A stretch of DNA of 64,000 nt. Source: Gaetbulibacter saemankumensis DSM 17032. Its GTDB lineage: Bacteria; Bacteroidota; Bacteroidia; Flavobacteriales; Flavobacteriaceae. The notes beneath the pieces were generated by a model. It saw only the letters and a program-made list of their open reading frames with translations. It did not search any database and was not told where the DNA came from. The stretch spans positions 793,492-857,491 of the forward strand of contig NZ_KE384430.1 in the NCBI RefSeq assembly GCF_000425645.1. Reading direction: 5' to 3'. Positions 9,125 through 18,965 of the stretch are shown in pieces (position 1 is the stretch's first letter; every line of letters begins with the position of its first letter). Made by a program: the position numbers and the translations under genes.

Positions 9125-11137
9125 ATGGCTTTAGATTCAAGAGTACCAGAAGGTCCAATTAAAGATAAATGGACAGATTATAAAAATAAAATAAACCTTG
9201 TAAACCCTGCTAATAAACGTCATATAGATGTTATTGTTGTAGGGACTGGTTTGGCAGGAGGTTCGGCAGCTGCGACTTTAGCAGAGTTAGGTTATAATGT
9301 AAAAGCATTTGCTTATCAGGATTCACCAAGACGTGCACACTCTATTGCTGCACAGGGTGGTATTAATGCCGCAAAGAACTATCAAGGTGATGGAGATTCA
9401 ACATACAGATTATTCTACGATACAGTAAAAGGGGGCGATTACCGCTCACGTGAGGCTAATGTATATCGATTAGCTGAAGTATCTGCTAATATTATCGACC
9501 AGTGTGTGGCACAAGGTGTACCTTTTGCTCGTGATTATGGTGGGTTATTAGATAACCGTTCTTTTGGAGGGGTTTTAGTATCCAGAACTTTCTATGCTAA
9601 AGGACAAACAGGACAACAGTTATTATTAGGAGCTTATTCTGCAATGAATCGTCAAATTGCTCGTGGTAAGATTGAGATGTTCAATCGTCATGAAATGTTA
9701 GACGTTGTTATTGTTGATGGTAAAGCACGTGGTATTATTGCCCGTAATTTAATTACTGGTGAAATCGAACGTCATTCGGCTCATGCGGTTGTTATTGCTT
9801 CTGGTGGATATGGAAATGTTTATTTCTTGTCTACAAATGCTATGGGATCGAATGCTACGGCAGCTTGGAAAATTCACAAGAAAGGAGCCTATTTTGCAAA
9901 TCCTTGTTATACACAAATTCACCCAACTTGTATTCCACGTTCAGGAGATTATCAGTCTAAATTAACATTGATGTCTGAGTCTTTACGTAACGACGGACGT
10001 ATCTGGGTGCCTAAAAATATGGAAGATGTCATGGCAATTCGTGAAGGTCGTAAAAAACCAACCGATTTGTCCGAAGAAGAAAGGGATTACTATTTAGAGC
10101 GCCGTTATCCTGCATTTGGTAACTTAGTGCCTCGTGATGTAGCTTCTCGTGCAGCAAAAGAGCGTTGTGATGCTGGTTACGGTGTTAACGCTACAGGTGA
10201 AGCGGTGTATTTAGATTTTGCTTCGGCTATCGAACGCTACGGTGAAGAACAGGCTAAAATTCACAATTTAAAGAATCCTTCTAAGGAAAAAATTATTGAA
10301 TTAGGAGAGAAAATTGTGGAAGCTAAATACGGAAATTTATTCCAGATGTATGAGAAAATCGTTGATGAGAATCCATACAAAACACCTATGATGATTTATC
10401 CTGCAACGCACTATACCATGGGAGGTGTTTGGGTTGATTATAACTTAATGACTACCATTCCTGGATGTTACTGTATTGGTGAGGCTAACTTCTCAGATCA
10501 CGGTGCTAACCGCCTTGGAGCTTCGGCTTTAATGCAAGGTTTAGCCGATGGTTATTTCGTGTTACCTTATACTATTGGTGATTATTTAGCTGATGATATT
10601 CGTACAGGGAAAATTCCAACAGATTCAAAAGAATTTGATGAAGCTGAAAAATCAGTTAAAGACAGAATCGATTTCTTCGTAAACAATAAAGGGTCCAAAT
10701 CGGTTGATTATTTCCACAAAAAACTAGGAAAAGTGATGTGGGATAAAGTAGGAATGGCTCGTAATGAAAAAGGTTTAAAAGAAGCTATGGCTGAAATTAA
10801 ACAAATCCGTGAAGAGTTCTGGAAAGAAGTGAAAGTGCCAGGTAACGCAGACGAAATGAACCCTGAACTAGAGAAAGCTGGTCGTGTGGCCGATTTCCTT
10901 GAATTAGGAGAATTGTTCGCTAAAGATGCTTTAATGAGAGAAGAATCTTGTGGAGGTCACTTTAGAGAGGAGTCTGTTGAAGAAAGTGGTGAGCAAAAAG
11001 GCGAAGCAAAACGTAACGATAAAGACTTTGCGTTTGTTGCAGCCTGGGAATACAAAGGCGAACCTGCAGATGCCGTTTTACATAAAGAAGAATTAGAATT
11101 TAAAGATATTGAACTAAAACAACGTTCATACAAATAA
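9125..11137 (+). CDS. sdhA: Succinate dehydrogenase / fumarate reductase flavoprotein subunit
   Basis: This 670-residue subunit oxidises succinate to fumarate with covalently bound FAD. The FAD-binding [19 protein letters not shown] is near residue 37, the flavinylation region [15 protein letters not shown] follows, and the capping domain has the active-site segment ending [14 protein letters not shown]-terminal to this are [14 protein letters not shown] and the SdhA C-terminal helical domain. At 670 residues it is longer than the E. coli enzyme, typical of the Bacteroidota/epsilon-type complex that works with a single cytochrome b subunit. It is the middle gene of sdhCAB. Confidence 0.97.
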   Translation: MALDSRVPEGPIKDKWTDYKNKINLVNPANKRHIDVIVVGTGLAGGSAAATLAELGYNVKAFAYQDSPRRAHSIAAQGGINAAKNYQGDGDSTYRLFYDTVKGGDYRSREANVYRLAEVSANIIDQCVAQGVPFARDYGGLLDNRSFGGVLVSRTFYAKGQTGQQLLLGAYSAMNRQIARGKIEMFNRHEMLDVVIVDGKARGIIARNLITGEIERHSAHAVVIASGGYGNVYFLSTNAMGSNATAAWKIHKKGAYFANPCYTQIHPTCIPRSGDYQSKLTLMSESLRNDGRIWVPKNMEDVMAIREGRKKPTDLSEEERDYYLERRYPAFGNLVPRDVASRAAKERCDAGYGVNATGEAVYLDFASAIERYGEEQAKIHNLKNPSKEKIIELGEKIVEAKYGNLFQMYEKIVDENPYKTPMMIYPATHYTMGGVWVDYNLMTTIPGCYCIGEANFSDHGANRLGASALMQGLADGYFVLPYTIGDYLADDIRTGKIPTDSKEFDEAEKSVKDRIDFFVNNKGSKSVDYFHKKLGKVMWDKVGMARNEKGLKEAMAEIKQIREEFWKEVKVPGNADEMNPELEKAGRVADFLELGELFAKDALMREESCGGHFREESVEESGEQKGEAKRNDKDFAFVAAWEYKGEPADAVLHKEELEFKDIELKQRSYK

Positions 11138-11147
11138 GATTGACATT

Positions 11148-11891
11148 ATGAATTTAACACTTAAAATTTGGAGACAGAAAGACTCAAATGCAAAGGGTCA
11201 AATGGTCGATTATAAAGTTACTGATATTTCAGAGCATATGTCATTTCTTGAAATGATGGATGTTTTGAACGAGCAGTTGGTTAATAGTGGAGAAGAACCT
11301 GTAGCTTTCGATCACGATTGTCGTGAAGGAATTTGCGGTATGTGTTCTATGTATATTAATGGTGAAGCTCATGGACCTGATAGAGGTGTAACAACTTGCC
11401 AGTTGCATATGCGTATGTTTAACGATGGCGATACCATAACTATCGAACCATTCAGAGCAGCGGCATTTCCTGTAATAAAAGATTTAGTGGTTGACAGAAC
11501 GGCTTTCGAGCGTATTCAGCAAGCTGGAGGTTATATTTCTGTAAATACCTCAGGAAATACCCAAGATGCGAATGCTATTCCAATTTCTAAGCATGCTGCC
11601 GATGAGGCAATGGATGCTGCAACATGTATTGGTTGTGGGGCTTGTGTAGCGACTTGTAAAAACTCATCTGCTATGTTGTTTGTTGGAGCTAAAGTATCGC
11701 AATATGCTTTGTTGCCACAAGGACAAGTAGAAGCGGTTGATCGTGTTCAAAATATGGTTGCTCAAATGGATTTAGAAGGATTTGGTAACTGTACCAACAC
11801 TGGTGCTTGTGAAGTAGAATGTCCTAAAGGCATTTCATTAGATAACATTGCAAGGATGAATAGAGAATTAATGAAAGCTGCTATCAAGTAG
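11148..11891 (+). CDS. sdhB: Succinate dehydrogenase iron-sulfur subunit
   Basis: This 247-residue protein carries electrons from SdhA flavin to the membrane subunit through three Fe-S clusters. All ligand sets are visible: the plant-ferredoxin-type CREGICGMC with a later TTCQ (2Fe-2S), [11 protein letters not shown] (4Fe-4S), and [12 protein letters not shown] (3Fe-4S region). It is the last gene of the operon and is followed by a strong terminator. Confidence 0.97.
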   Translation: MNLTLKIWRQKDSNAKGQMVDYKVTDISEHMSFLEMMDVLNEQLVNSGEEPVAFDHDCREGICGMCSMYINGEAHGPDRGVTTCQLHMRMFNDGDTITIEPFRAAAFPVIKDLVVDRTAFERIQQAGGYISVNTSGNTQDANAIPISKHAADEAMDAATCIGCGACVATCKNSSAMLFVGAKVSQYALLPQGQVEAVDRVQNMVAQMDLEGFGNCTNTGACEVECPKGISLDNIARMNRELMKAAIK

Positions 11892-11914
11892 ATTTTATAA
11901 TTTATATTACGTTT

Positions 11915-11947
11915 AAGCCTGCATCAGTATAATGATGCAGGCTTTTT
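11915..11947 (+). terminator. Terminator of sdhCAB
   Basis: Arms AAGCCTGCATCA and TGATGCAGGCTT form a 12-base-pair perfect stem around a six-base loop, followed by T residues, 24 bases after the sdhB stop. Confidence 0.92.
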
Positions 11948-12035
11948 GTTTTTGATGAATAGGGATAATCATAGTTTTTATTCTGTATATTTATTGTATC
12001 ATGACTTTCTAAATATATAGTCATTTCCTTATTAA

Positions 12036-12956
12036 ATGAAAACATATTTACATCTGCTTGTTTTGCTTTGGTTTGGCATAACTTTAAATGGTTATGGTCA
12101 GGATCAAGTACTTCAGGAAGTTCAATTTTCAAAATCTGAACTACTCAAGCATTGTCAATCTTTGTCTTCTGATGGTTTTCAAGGTCGGCACACGGGAACA
12201 AAAGGTGCTTTAAAAGCACGTAAATATATTATCAATCAATTTCACCGTCAGGGATTAGCTCCAATTAAAAAAGATACTTATACGCAATTATTTTATTTTT
12301 CGGAGCGCGGTGTTCACTACGAAGGCGCTAATGTTTTAGGACTTATAAAAGGAAAAACACATCCGGATCATTATGTCGTCATTAGTGCGCATTACGATCA
12401 TTTAGGGGTTAAAGATGGGCAAATTTATAATGGTGCTGATGACAATGCTTCGGGATTAAGTGCGCTTTTTAGCTTTGCTGAATATTTTAAAAATAATCCG
12501 CCAAATAACTCTGTAGTTTTAGCTGCTTTTGACGCCGAGGAATTAGGCTTGAGGGGATCTAAATATTTTGTAATGAACCCCATTATAACATTTGCGAAAA
12601 TTAAATTAAATATTAATTTAGATATGATAGGTCGCAGTGATAAACGCGAATTATATGTTGTGGGGACCAGAGAATCAGAAGTCCTCAGACAGGTGGTTTT
12701 AAGCATAAAAGATACAGGGAAATTGCATTTGAAAATAGGTCATGATGGAGGAAATTGGAAAGATGATTGGACGCTATCTTCTGATCATGCTTCATTTTAT
12801 AAGTTTCATGTCCCTTTCTTGTATTTTGGTGTAGAAGACCATGCCGATTATCATGAACCTAGTGATATTTATGAAAATATTCAGCCAGATTTTTATTATG
12901 AAGCTGTTAAAACCGTGATAAAAGTTTTTAGTAAACTGGATAGCTCACAATTTTAA
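12036..12956 (+). CDS. M28 family zinc metallopeptidase, secreted
   Basis: This 306-residue protein has an N-terminal signal peptide (hydrophobic core LHLLVLLWFGITL, cleavage likely after NGYG) and an M28 peptidase domain. The two-zinc ligands are evident: His and Asp in SAHYDHLG and GADDNASG, the catalytic and ligand Glu pair in FDAEELGLRG, Asp in NLDMIGR, and a late His in EDHADYHEP. M28 enzymes are mostly aminopeptidases. It is probably periplasmic or surface exposed. The substrate is not predictable. Confidence 0.93.
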   Translation: MKTYLHLLVLLWFGITLNGYGQDQVLQEVQFSKSELLKHCQSLSSDGFQGRHTGTKGALKARKYIINQFHRQGLAPIKKDTYTQLFYFSERGVHYEGANVLGLIKGKTHPDHYVVISAHYDHLGVKDGQIYNGADDNASGLSALFSFAEYFKNNPPNNSVVLAAFDAEELGLRGSKYFVMNPIITFAKIKLNINLDMIGRSDKRELYVVGTRESEVLRQVVLSIKDTGKLHLKIGHDGGNWKDDWTLSSDHASFYKFHVPFLYFGVEDHADYHEPSDIYENIQPDFYYEAVKTVIKVFSKLDSSQF

Positions 12957-12969
12957 CAGCTTGATGTAT

Positions 12970-14124
12970 TTAGTGTGAATGCCCACCTTTACCTTCATTT
13001 ATAAGCATATACCCGCCTCGAGTTAAGACTTTTTTATTGTTTAAGACTTCCGGGTTAAGTATGGAAGTGTATTGGTTATTTTGCTCACCTAATTCAACTT
13101 TTACTTTTTTAAATTGATAGTTGCTTTCTGATTCATTTGTCAATAGCAAAACATAAGAAGCATCATCATTATCTATAATGGATTCGTTAGGTAACGCCTT
13201 GTTTTTTGCACTATCAATAACAATATTTGCGTCAACAAACATGCCTACAATAAAATTCGCTTCAGCTTCATCGTGAATATGTCCATGAACTTTAATAGTT
13301 CTTGTGGTTTCATTAATGGTAGTGCCTACCAAATGCACTTCGGCCTCAAAAACCTTATCAGATGCTTCGGGTATTGAAAACAGAATATTTTGTTCTTTTT
13401 TAATATTTAAAATATCTTTTTCAAAAACTTCTAATTCTAAATGAATGTGATGGGTATCTACAATTTCAAGTATTTCATCAGAGGGCGAAACATAAGCACC
13501 ATGACTTACATTTACTTTACTAATAGTCCCGTCTATTGGAGAAAATAAATTAATGACCGAAGTTATATTGCCTTTTTCAACTTGAGATGGGGATATGTTT
13601 AACATTTCGAGTTTTTTGCGTAGTCCATTGTAATGAGCCAAATTACTTTTAAAGGTGCCTTCTGCTTTTAAATAGTTTTTTTGTGAACTAATGTTTTCGT
13701 TGTATAAGGTTTTTTGTCGTTCAAATTCGGCTTTTAAATAACTTAATTGTCCTGCGACTTCTAAATATTCTTGTTGTAACTCCACGAATAAGGTGTTTTC
13801 TAAAGAGGCTAGGACTTGTCCCTTTTCAACCCGATCACCTACCAATAATGGCGATTTGGTAATATAACCACCCATAAAAGTACTTATAACGGCTTTGTTT
13901 GAAGGCGGTACATCAATGCTTCCAGTAGCTTTAATGGTCGTGTTAAAATCCTGTTCTTCAAGTGTCCCAAGAGCCATGTTCTCATTAGTGAATTGTTGTT
14001 TTGTTATTGTTATATCATCATGTAATTCAGTTTCCTCTTCGTTATGTGCCAATTCTTTTTTGTTTTCAGAATTGTTACATCCAATTAAGAGTAGCGCAAT
14101 AAAAAGTATATATATATATTTCAT
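12970..14124 (-). CDS. RND efflux periplasmic adaptor (CusB/CzcB-type) lipoprotein
   Basis: This 384-residue membrane-fusion protein begins with a lipoprotein signal ending LLLIGC and continues with an acidic/His linker (AHNEEETELHDD). A barrel-sandwich hybrid flanks a helical hairpin (residues about 120-180), then beta-barrel domains, and the protein ends in a Gly/His tail (GKGGHSH) that could bind metal. It would link the inner-membrane pump to the outer-membrane factor. It starts three bases after the upstream pump stop and belongs to the same operon. The metal specificity, such as copper, zinc, cobalt or cadmium, cannot be fixed. Confidence 0.92.
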   Translation of the reverse strand: MKYIYILFIALLLIGCNNSENKKELAHNEEETELHDDITITKQQFTNENMALGTLEEQDFNTTIKATGSIDVPPSNKAVISTFMGGYITKSPLLVGDRVEKGQVLASLENTLFVELQQEYLEVAGQLSYLKAEFERQKTLYNENISSQKNYLKAEGTFKSNLAHYNGLRKKLEMLNISPSQVEKGNITSVINLFSPIDGTISKVNVSHGAYVSPSDEILEIVDTHHIHLELEVFEKDILNIKKEQNILFSIPEASDKVFEAEVHLVGTTINETTRTIKVHGHIHDEAEANFIVGMFVDANIVIDSAKNKALPNESIIDNDDASYVLLLTNESESNYQFKKVKVELGEQNNQYTSILNPEVLNNKKVLTRGGYMLINEGKGGHSH

Positions 14125-14126
14125 GG

Positions 14127-17100
14127 TTATAGAATTAAGAAGTTTATTTCGATAATGGTTTGATTATATTGATTGAGATTTTTTAGGTAAGTCAGTTCAA
14201 TTTCCGTTGCGGTTTCAATACTTTGTATGTACTGAAAGAAATCTATCTCTCCTTCCTTAAATGTTCGATTTGCCGTATTTAAAATTTCTCTTGATAATCT
14301 TTCACCTTGGGTTTCATAATACTTAATAGCTTCATTGTATTGTTGGAGCTTTGCCAATAGGCTATTGTATTTGGCTTTAAGGTTGACTTGATACTCTTGT
14401 TTTTCAGTATTCATAGCTTCTATTGCTATTTTTGAAGCTTTTATTTTAGATGCGTTGCCACTAAATAAAAGTGGGATTTTAATGCCAAATTGATAACCTT
14501 TTATATTTCTGTTTAAGTCACTATTAGTTCCTTGGAAATATTCAACATTTAAATCGGGTAGTAGGCTTTGTTTCTCTTTCTGGTTGAGGGCCTCATAGTA
14601 TAATGAAGAATTATCGAAAAATAACATCCCCACATTGTCTTCAAGAGTTATAGACTCTAATTCTAATTTCTCTAACTGGTCTTGAATAATTATAACACTG
14701 TCAACTTGAATGAGTCTTTTTAAAGTTTCCTGAGCTAAAACAACATCTTGTTGAGATTGTCTATAAACAGTTTCTAATTGCTTTTGCTTGGATTGTGCAC
14801 TTATCATTTCCAGATAATTAGTTTCACCTAATTCGAAACGTCGTTCAGATGCTTTTACAAAATGCGTGTATAAGCTATCAAGAAACTTATAGGTTTTGGT
14901 CTTGTTTTTAAAATAGCTTAAATTGGAATATGCCAAATGCACGTCTCGTTTTAAAGTTTCAGCCTTAATTTGGTATTTAGATTCTTGTAAATGGTATTTG
15001 GCTTTATTGACTTTTTTATCTGCAAAATAGAGCGTGGGAAATTTAAAATCCTGTGATACGCCAAACACTTTTAAAGGTCTATTGTTCACAGCAAGATTAT
15101 TTTCATCATAGCTGTAATACACCGAAGTTTTATTAAAGTCGAAAGCACTGCCAATTAAAGATTTAGATTCTTCAGATTTTAATATTGAAGCATTTAAACT
15201 TGCATTATTTTCTATGGCTAAATTCACAGCGTCCTCTAGACTTAAAGGCTTACCTTGGGCATTAATATGTGTTGAAAATATAACAAGTATAATCGTTATT
15301 ATGGTTTTTTTAGGATTCATTTTAAATTTAGGTTTTTCTTCGAACCAAGCATATAACACAGGTAACACCACAAGTGTTAATAAAGTAGCTGTTACCAATC
15401 CGCCAATTACTACGGTTGCTAAGGGACGTTGTACTTCAGCACCAGCATTGGTGGATATTGCCATAGGCAGGAATCCCAATGCGGCGGCAGAAGCTGTTAG
15501 TAAAACTGGTCTGAGACGCTCGGTTGTTCCTTTTTTTATTCTTGTTTCTATATCTATTATACCCTGTTCTTTTAACTCTTTAAAGTGTTCGATAAGTACA
15601 ATACCATTAAGTACCGCTATCCCGAATAAGGCAATAAAACCTACCCCTGCTGATATGCTAAAAGGCATATCTCTAATCCAAAGGAGAAAAATGCCTCCTA
15701 CCGCAGATAATGGGATGGCCGAATATACCATGGCAGCTTCCTTCATAGAGCCGAAGGCAAAGTAGAGGAGTATGAAAATAAGTATTAAAGCTACTGGAAC
15801 CGCCAGAAGTAACCTGGATTTTGCACTTTGTAAATTTTGAAATTGTCCGCCGTATGAAATACTATAGCCTGGCGGTAATGTTAGTTTACTTTCTATAATA
15901 GCGCGAACATCATCAACAACCGATTGCAGGTCACGATTTCTAACATTAATCCCAACTACAATTCGGCGTTTCGTGTCATCTCTAGAAATCTGTGCAGGAC
16001 CTTTCGAGTATTTAATCTCAGCTAATTCACTTAAAGGAATTTTTGCTCCATTAGGAGTGTCGATAAATAAGTTTTTTAAATTTTCGATGTTCTTCCTGTG
16101 AGCCTCATCTAATCGAACCGTTAAGTCGAAGCGTTTTTCACCTTCAAAAACACTTCCTAAAGTTTTACCCGCAAATCCCATAGAAATGACATCGTTAATA
16201 TCTGAAATGTTTAATCCATAACGCGCAATTTTACTGCGATTATAGGTAACACTCATTTGCGGAAGACCTTCAACTTTTTCAACAATAATATCGGATGCGC
16301 CTTCCACTTCTAAAATTAATGATTTTATTTCATTAGCCTTATTGGCAAGTATTGATAAGTCTTCACCAAAAACTTTAATAGCTACATCCGCTCTTACTCC
16401 TGTAATGAGTTCGTTAAAACGCATTTCTATAGGTTGGGTAAATTCTACATCCATACCAGGAATTACTGCTAGGGCCTCTTTAAATTTGTCGGCCAGCTCA
16501 TCTTTGGTTTCGGTCGAAGTCCATGTGTCTTTAGGTTTTAATTTTATAATGACATCACTCTGTTCCATGCTCATTGGATCTGTGGGGACTTCGGCAGCAC
16601 CAATACGACTCACTACTTGATCTACTTCAGGGAAGTTGTCTAATAAGATTTGTTCAATCTTTGTAGTGATTTCAATGGTTTTTCCAAGTGAGGTTCCCGT
16701 TTTTAAAACAGGTTGTATTACAAAATCACCCTCATCTAAGGTAGGAACAAATTCACCTCCCATGCGACTAAAAATAAATATACTTAACACCAATAAAATA
16801 CCAGCCAGACTTACTACCGTAGATTTGTTTAAAAGAGCCCAATGAATGGTTGGTTTATAATAGTGGTTTAAACGTTTCATTAGTACTACTGAAATGTTTT
16901 TATCACTTAGTTTGCTAGGTTTTAAAAATATGGAAGCGATAACAGGTACATAGGTTAAACAGAAAATCATAGCGCCAATAAGGGCAAAACTGAATGTTAA
17001 AGCCATTGGTTTAAACATTTTACCCTCAACACCGCTGAGCGATAAGATGGGGATAAATACAATAAGAATGATAAGTTGTCCAAATATGGCTGAGTTCATC

Positions 17101-18443
17101 ATTTTTGATGAACTTTGCAGGGTAATTTCATCTATAACGGCTTGTTTTTCTTGTAAATGAAGGTCGCCTATTTTTGCACTTTTAGCTGTAATTTGAAAAG
17201 CAATAAATTCAACAATAATAACGGCTCCGTCAATGATAATACCGAAATCGATGGCGCCTAAACTCATTAAGTTGGCATCAATTCCAAAGATGTTCATGAG
17301 TGCAATTGCAAATAGAAGGCATAAAGGGATAACGGAGGCTACAACCAATCCAGAACGTAAATTACCCAAAAGTAATACGACCACAAATATCACAATTAGC
17401 GACCCCAAAATGAGGTTTTCACTCACTGTGAAAGTGGTTTTGCCTATAAGCTCACTGCGTTCTAAAAATCCATTAATGAAAACGCCTTCAGGTAAGGTGC
17501 TTTCTATGCTAGAAATACGTTCTTTAACCGCATCGATAACCTGCTTCGAGTTACCGTCCTTGAGCATCATAACCTGACCTAATACTTTTTCGCCTTCACC
17601 ATTGCCTGTAATGGCTCCAAAACGTGTGGCTTTTCCAAATCCTACTTTGGCAACATCTTTTATGTAAATGGGAATACCTTCATTTTTAACAACAATATTT
17701 TCTATATCCTTTAGGCTTCCAATAAGTCCTTCGCCACGTATAAAAAAGGCTTTGTTAGTTTTTTCAATATATCCACCTCCGGCGATGCTGTTGTTTTTTT
17801 CTAAAGCTTCAAAAATTTCCATGTATTGGATGTTCATCGCTTTTAGCTTTTCTGGGTTTATGGCTATTTCATATTGTTTTAAATAGCCTCCCCAAGTATT
17901 AACTTCCACTACCCCGGGAATACCAGAGAGCTGACGTTTTACGATCCAGTCTTGTATGGTACGTAATTCGGTAGTTGAATAGCGGTTTTTATATTCGGGT
18001 TTTACATCTAAAATATATTGATAAATTTCGCCAAGCCCAGTTGTTATTGGGCCCATTTCGGGAGTGCCGAAGCCTTTAGGTATTATTTCTTCTGCCGATT
18101 TTATTTTTTCGGCTATTAACTGACGTGGTAAATAGGTTCCCATTTTATCTTCAAAAACGATGGTAACGACCGATAGGCCAAATTTTGAGACTGATCGGAT
18201 TTCTTCCACGCCAGGTAAATTGGCCATTTCCAGTTCTACAGGGTAGGTAATAAACTGTTCGACATCCTGAGTAGATAAATTTCGAGAAGTGGTTATTACT
18301 TGTACCTGATTGTTAGTAATGTCTGGAACGGCACCAATAGGTATTTGGGTTAAGGAGTAGATTCCGAAACCTATGATAAATATTGTAAATAGTATAATGA
18401 TTAGCTTATTTTTTAAGCTAAATTTTATAATCTTTTCTAGCAT
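14127..18443 (-). CDS. CusA/CzcA-family heavy-metal RND pump fused to a TolC-like outer-membrane factor
   Basis: This 1438-residue protein has two parts. Residues 1 to about 1035 are a complete heavy-metal RND pump: 12 predicted membrane helices, porter domains and the family motif GAIDFGIIIDGAVIIVE in the fourth helix region. From Met1042 a second module starts with a signal-peptide-like segment (hydrophobic IITIILVIFS, then INAQ) followed by a roughly 375-residue coiled-coil TolC/CusC-like domain. The pump and outer-membrane factor, usually separate genes, are thus one reading frame with no frameshift. Release by signal peptidase or internal initiation at the Met1042 ATG (15318-15320) would explain the topology. 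It is co-transcribed with the adaptor and the His-rich gene. Confidence 0.93.
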   Translation of the reverse strand: MLEKIIKFSLKNKLIIILFTIFIIGFGIYSLTQIPIGAVPDITNNQVQVITTSRNLSTQDVEQFITYPVELEMANLPGVEEIRSVSKFGLSVVTIVFEDKMGTYLPRQLIAEKIKSAEEIIPKGFGTPEMGPITTGLGEIYQYILDVKPEYKNRYSTTELRTIQDWIVKRQLSGIPGVVEVNTWGGYLKQYEIAINPEKLKAMNIQYMEIFEALEKNNSIAGGGYIEKTNKAFFIRGEGLIGSLKDIENIVVKNEGIPIYIKDVAKVGFGKATRFGAITGNGEGEKVLGQVMMLKDGNSKQVIDAVKERISSIESTLPEGVFINGFLERSELIGKTTFTVSENLILGSLIVIFVVVLLLGNLRSGLVVASVIPLCLLFAIALMNIFGIDANLMSLGAIDFGIIIDGAVIIVEFIAFQITAKSAKIGDLHLQEKQAVIDEITLQSSSKMMNSAIFGQLIILIVFIPILSLSGVEGKMFKPMALTFSFALIGAMIFCLTYVPVIASIFLKPSKLSDKNISVVLMKRLNHYYKPTIHWALLNKSTVVSLAGILLVLSIFIFSRMGGEFVPTLDEGDFVIQPVLKTGTSLGKTIEITTKIEQILLDNFPEVDQVVSRIGAAEVPTDPMSMEQSDVIIKLKPKDTWTSTETKDELADKFKEALAVIPGMDVEFTQPIEMRFNELITGVRADVAIKVFGEDLSILANKANEIKSLILEVEGASDIIVEKVEGLPQMSVTYNRSKIARYGLNISDINDVISMGFAGKTLGSVFEGEKRFDLTVRLDEAHRKNIENLKNLFIDTPNGAKIPLSELAEIKYSKGPAQISRDDTKRRIVVGINVRNRDLQSVVDDVRAIIESKLTLPPGYSISYGGQFQNLQSAKSRLLLAVPVALILIFILLYFAFGSMKEAAMVYSAIPLSAVGGIFLLWIRDMPFSISAGVGFIALFGIAVLNGIVLIEHFKELKEQGIIDIETRIKKGTTERLRPVLLTASAAALGFLPMAISTNAGAEVQRPLATVVIGGLVTATLLTLVVLPVLYAWFEEKPKFKMNPKKTIITIILVIFSTHINAQGKPLSLEDAVNLAIENNASLNASILKSEESKSLIGSAFDFNKTSVYYSYDENNLAVNNRPLKVFGVSQDFKFPTLYFADKKVNKAKYHLQESKYQIKAETLKRDVHLAYSNLSYFKNKTKTYKFLDSLYTHFVKASERRFELGETNYLEMISAQSKQKQLETVYRQSQQDVVLAQETLKRLIQVDSVIIIQDQLEKLELESITLEDNVGMLFFDNSSLYYEALNQKEKQSLLPDLNVEYFQGTNSDLNRNIKGYQFGIKIPLLFSGNASKIKASKIAIEAMNTEKQEYQVNLKAKYNSLLAKLQQYNEAIKYYETQGERLSREILNTANRTFKEGEIDFFQYIQSIETATEIELTYLKNLNQYNQTIIEINFLIL

Positions 18444-18523
18444 GATTCATAACTATGAAATTAATAATGGCTATTCAAAAATCACATGAATTGAATAGTT
18501 AAGTAATTAAAAATGAAATAGAA

Positions 18524-18916
18524 TTATGCAAATTTGGGAGGTTGAAAAACAGATGGTTTTTCAAATAGGGAAATCGATTCTTTATAGAAGAAATTAAGTG
18601 GGATTTCAGTAAACGATTGACAATTTAAAGGCGATGTGAGTGTTGAAGTTAAAATAAATACAGCATTAACTTGGCAGAGCATATGGTGGTGCTCTTTAAA
18701 CGGCAATTTTTTATGCTCATCATGATTTTCACCATGTGATAGGGTTTGATCTCCGTAGTGTTCAGATATAAATTCAAGAAAACTATCACCATACATTTCT
18801 TTATGATAATTAGCATGTTCGAGCAAAACACTGAGCTTTGAAAAATCCTCAATGTTTATATTAATACTCTGTAGAAGTATCAAAAATGTGTATGTAACAA
18901 CCACTAACTTGCTCAT
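18524..18916 (-). CDS. His-rich small exported protein upstream of metal RND pump
   Basis: This 130-residue protein has a hydrophobic N-terminus (VVVTYTFLILLQS) that could be a signal peptide or anchor. A His/Glu-rich centre (SEHYGDQTLSHG, then ENHDEHKK and KEHHHML) is followed by a C-terminal segment without motifs. It sits 80 bases upstream of the heavy-metal pump on the same strand. From composition and context I infer a periplasmic metal-binding or sensing accessory; there is no recognised family to name. Confidence 0.7.
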   Translation of the reverse strand: MSKLVVVTYTFLILLQSININIEDFSKLSVLLEHANYHKEMYGDSFLEFISEHYGDQTLSHGENHDEHKKLPFKEHHHMLCQVNAVFILTSTLTSPLNCQSFTEIPLNFFYKESISLFEKPSVFQPPKFA

Positions 18917-18965
18917 CTTAATAACAATATTACAAAAAATCTGTAACCGAAATATTAATTAAATC

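Noticed and set aside
11902-12132. A 76-codon minus-strand frame between sdhB and the M28 peptidase
   Set aside because: It overlaps the sdh terminator and the start of the M28 gene, and has no motif.
15214-15765. A 183-codon frame on the plus strand inside the RND pump gene
   Set aside because: It is the antisense shadow of the pump and fused factor; its residues have no family features, and the minus-strand protein is unambiguous.
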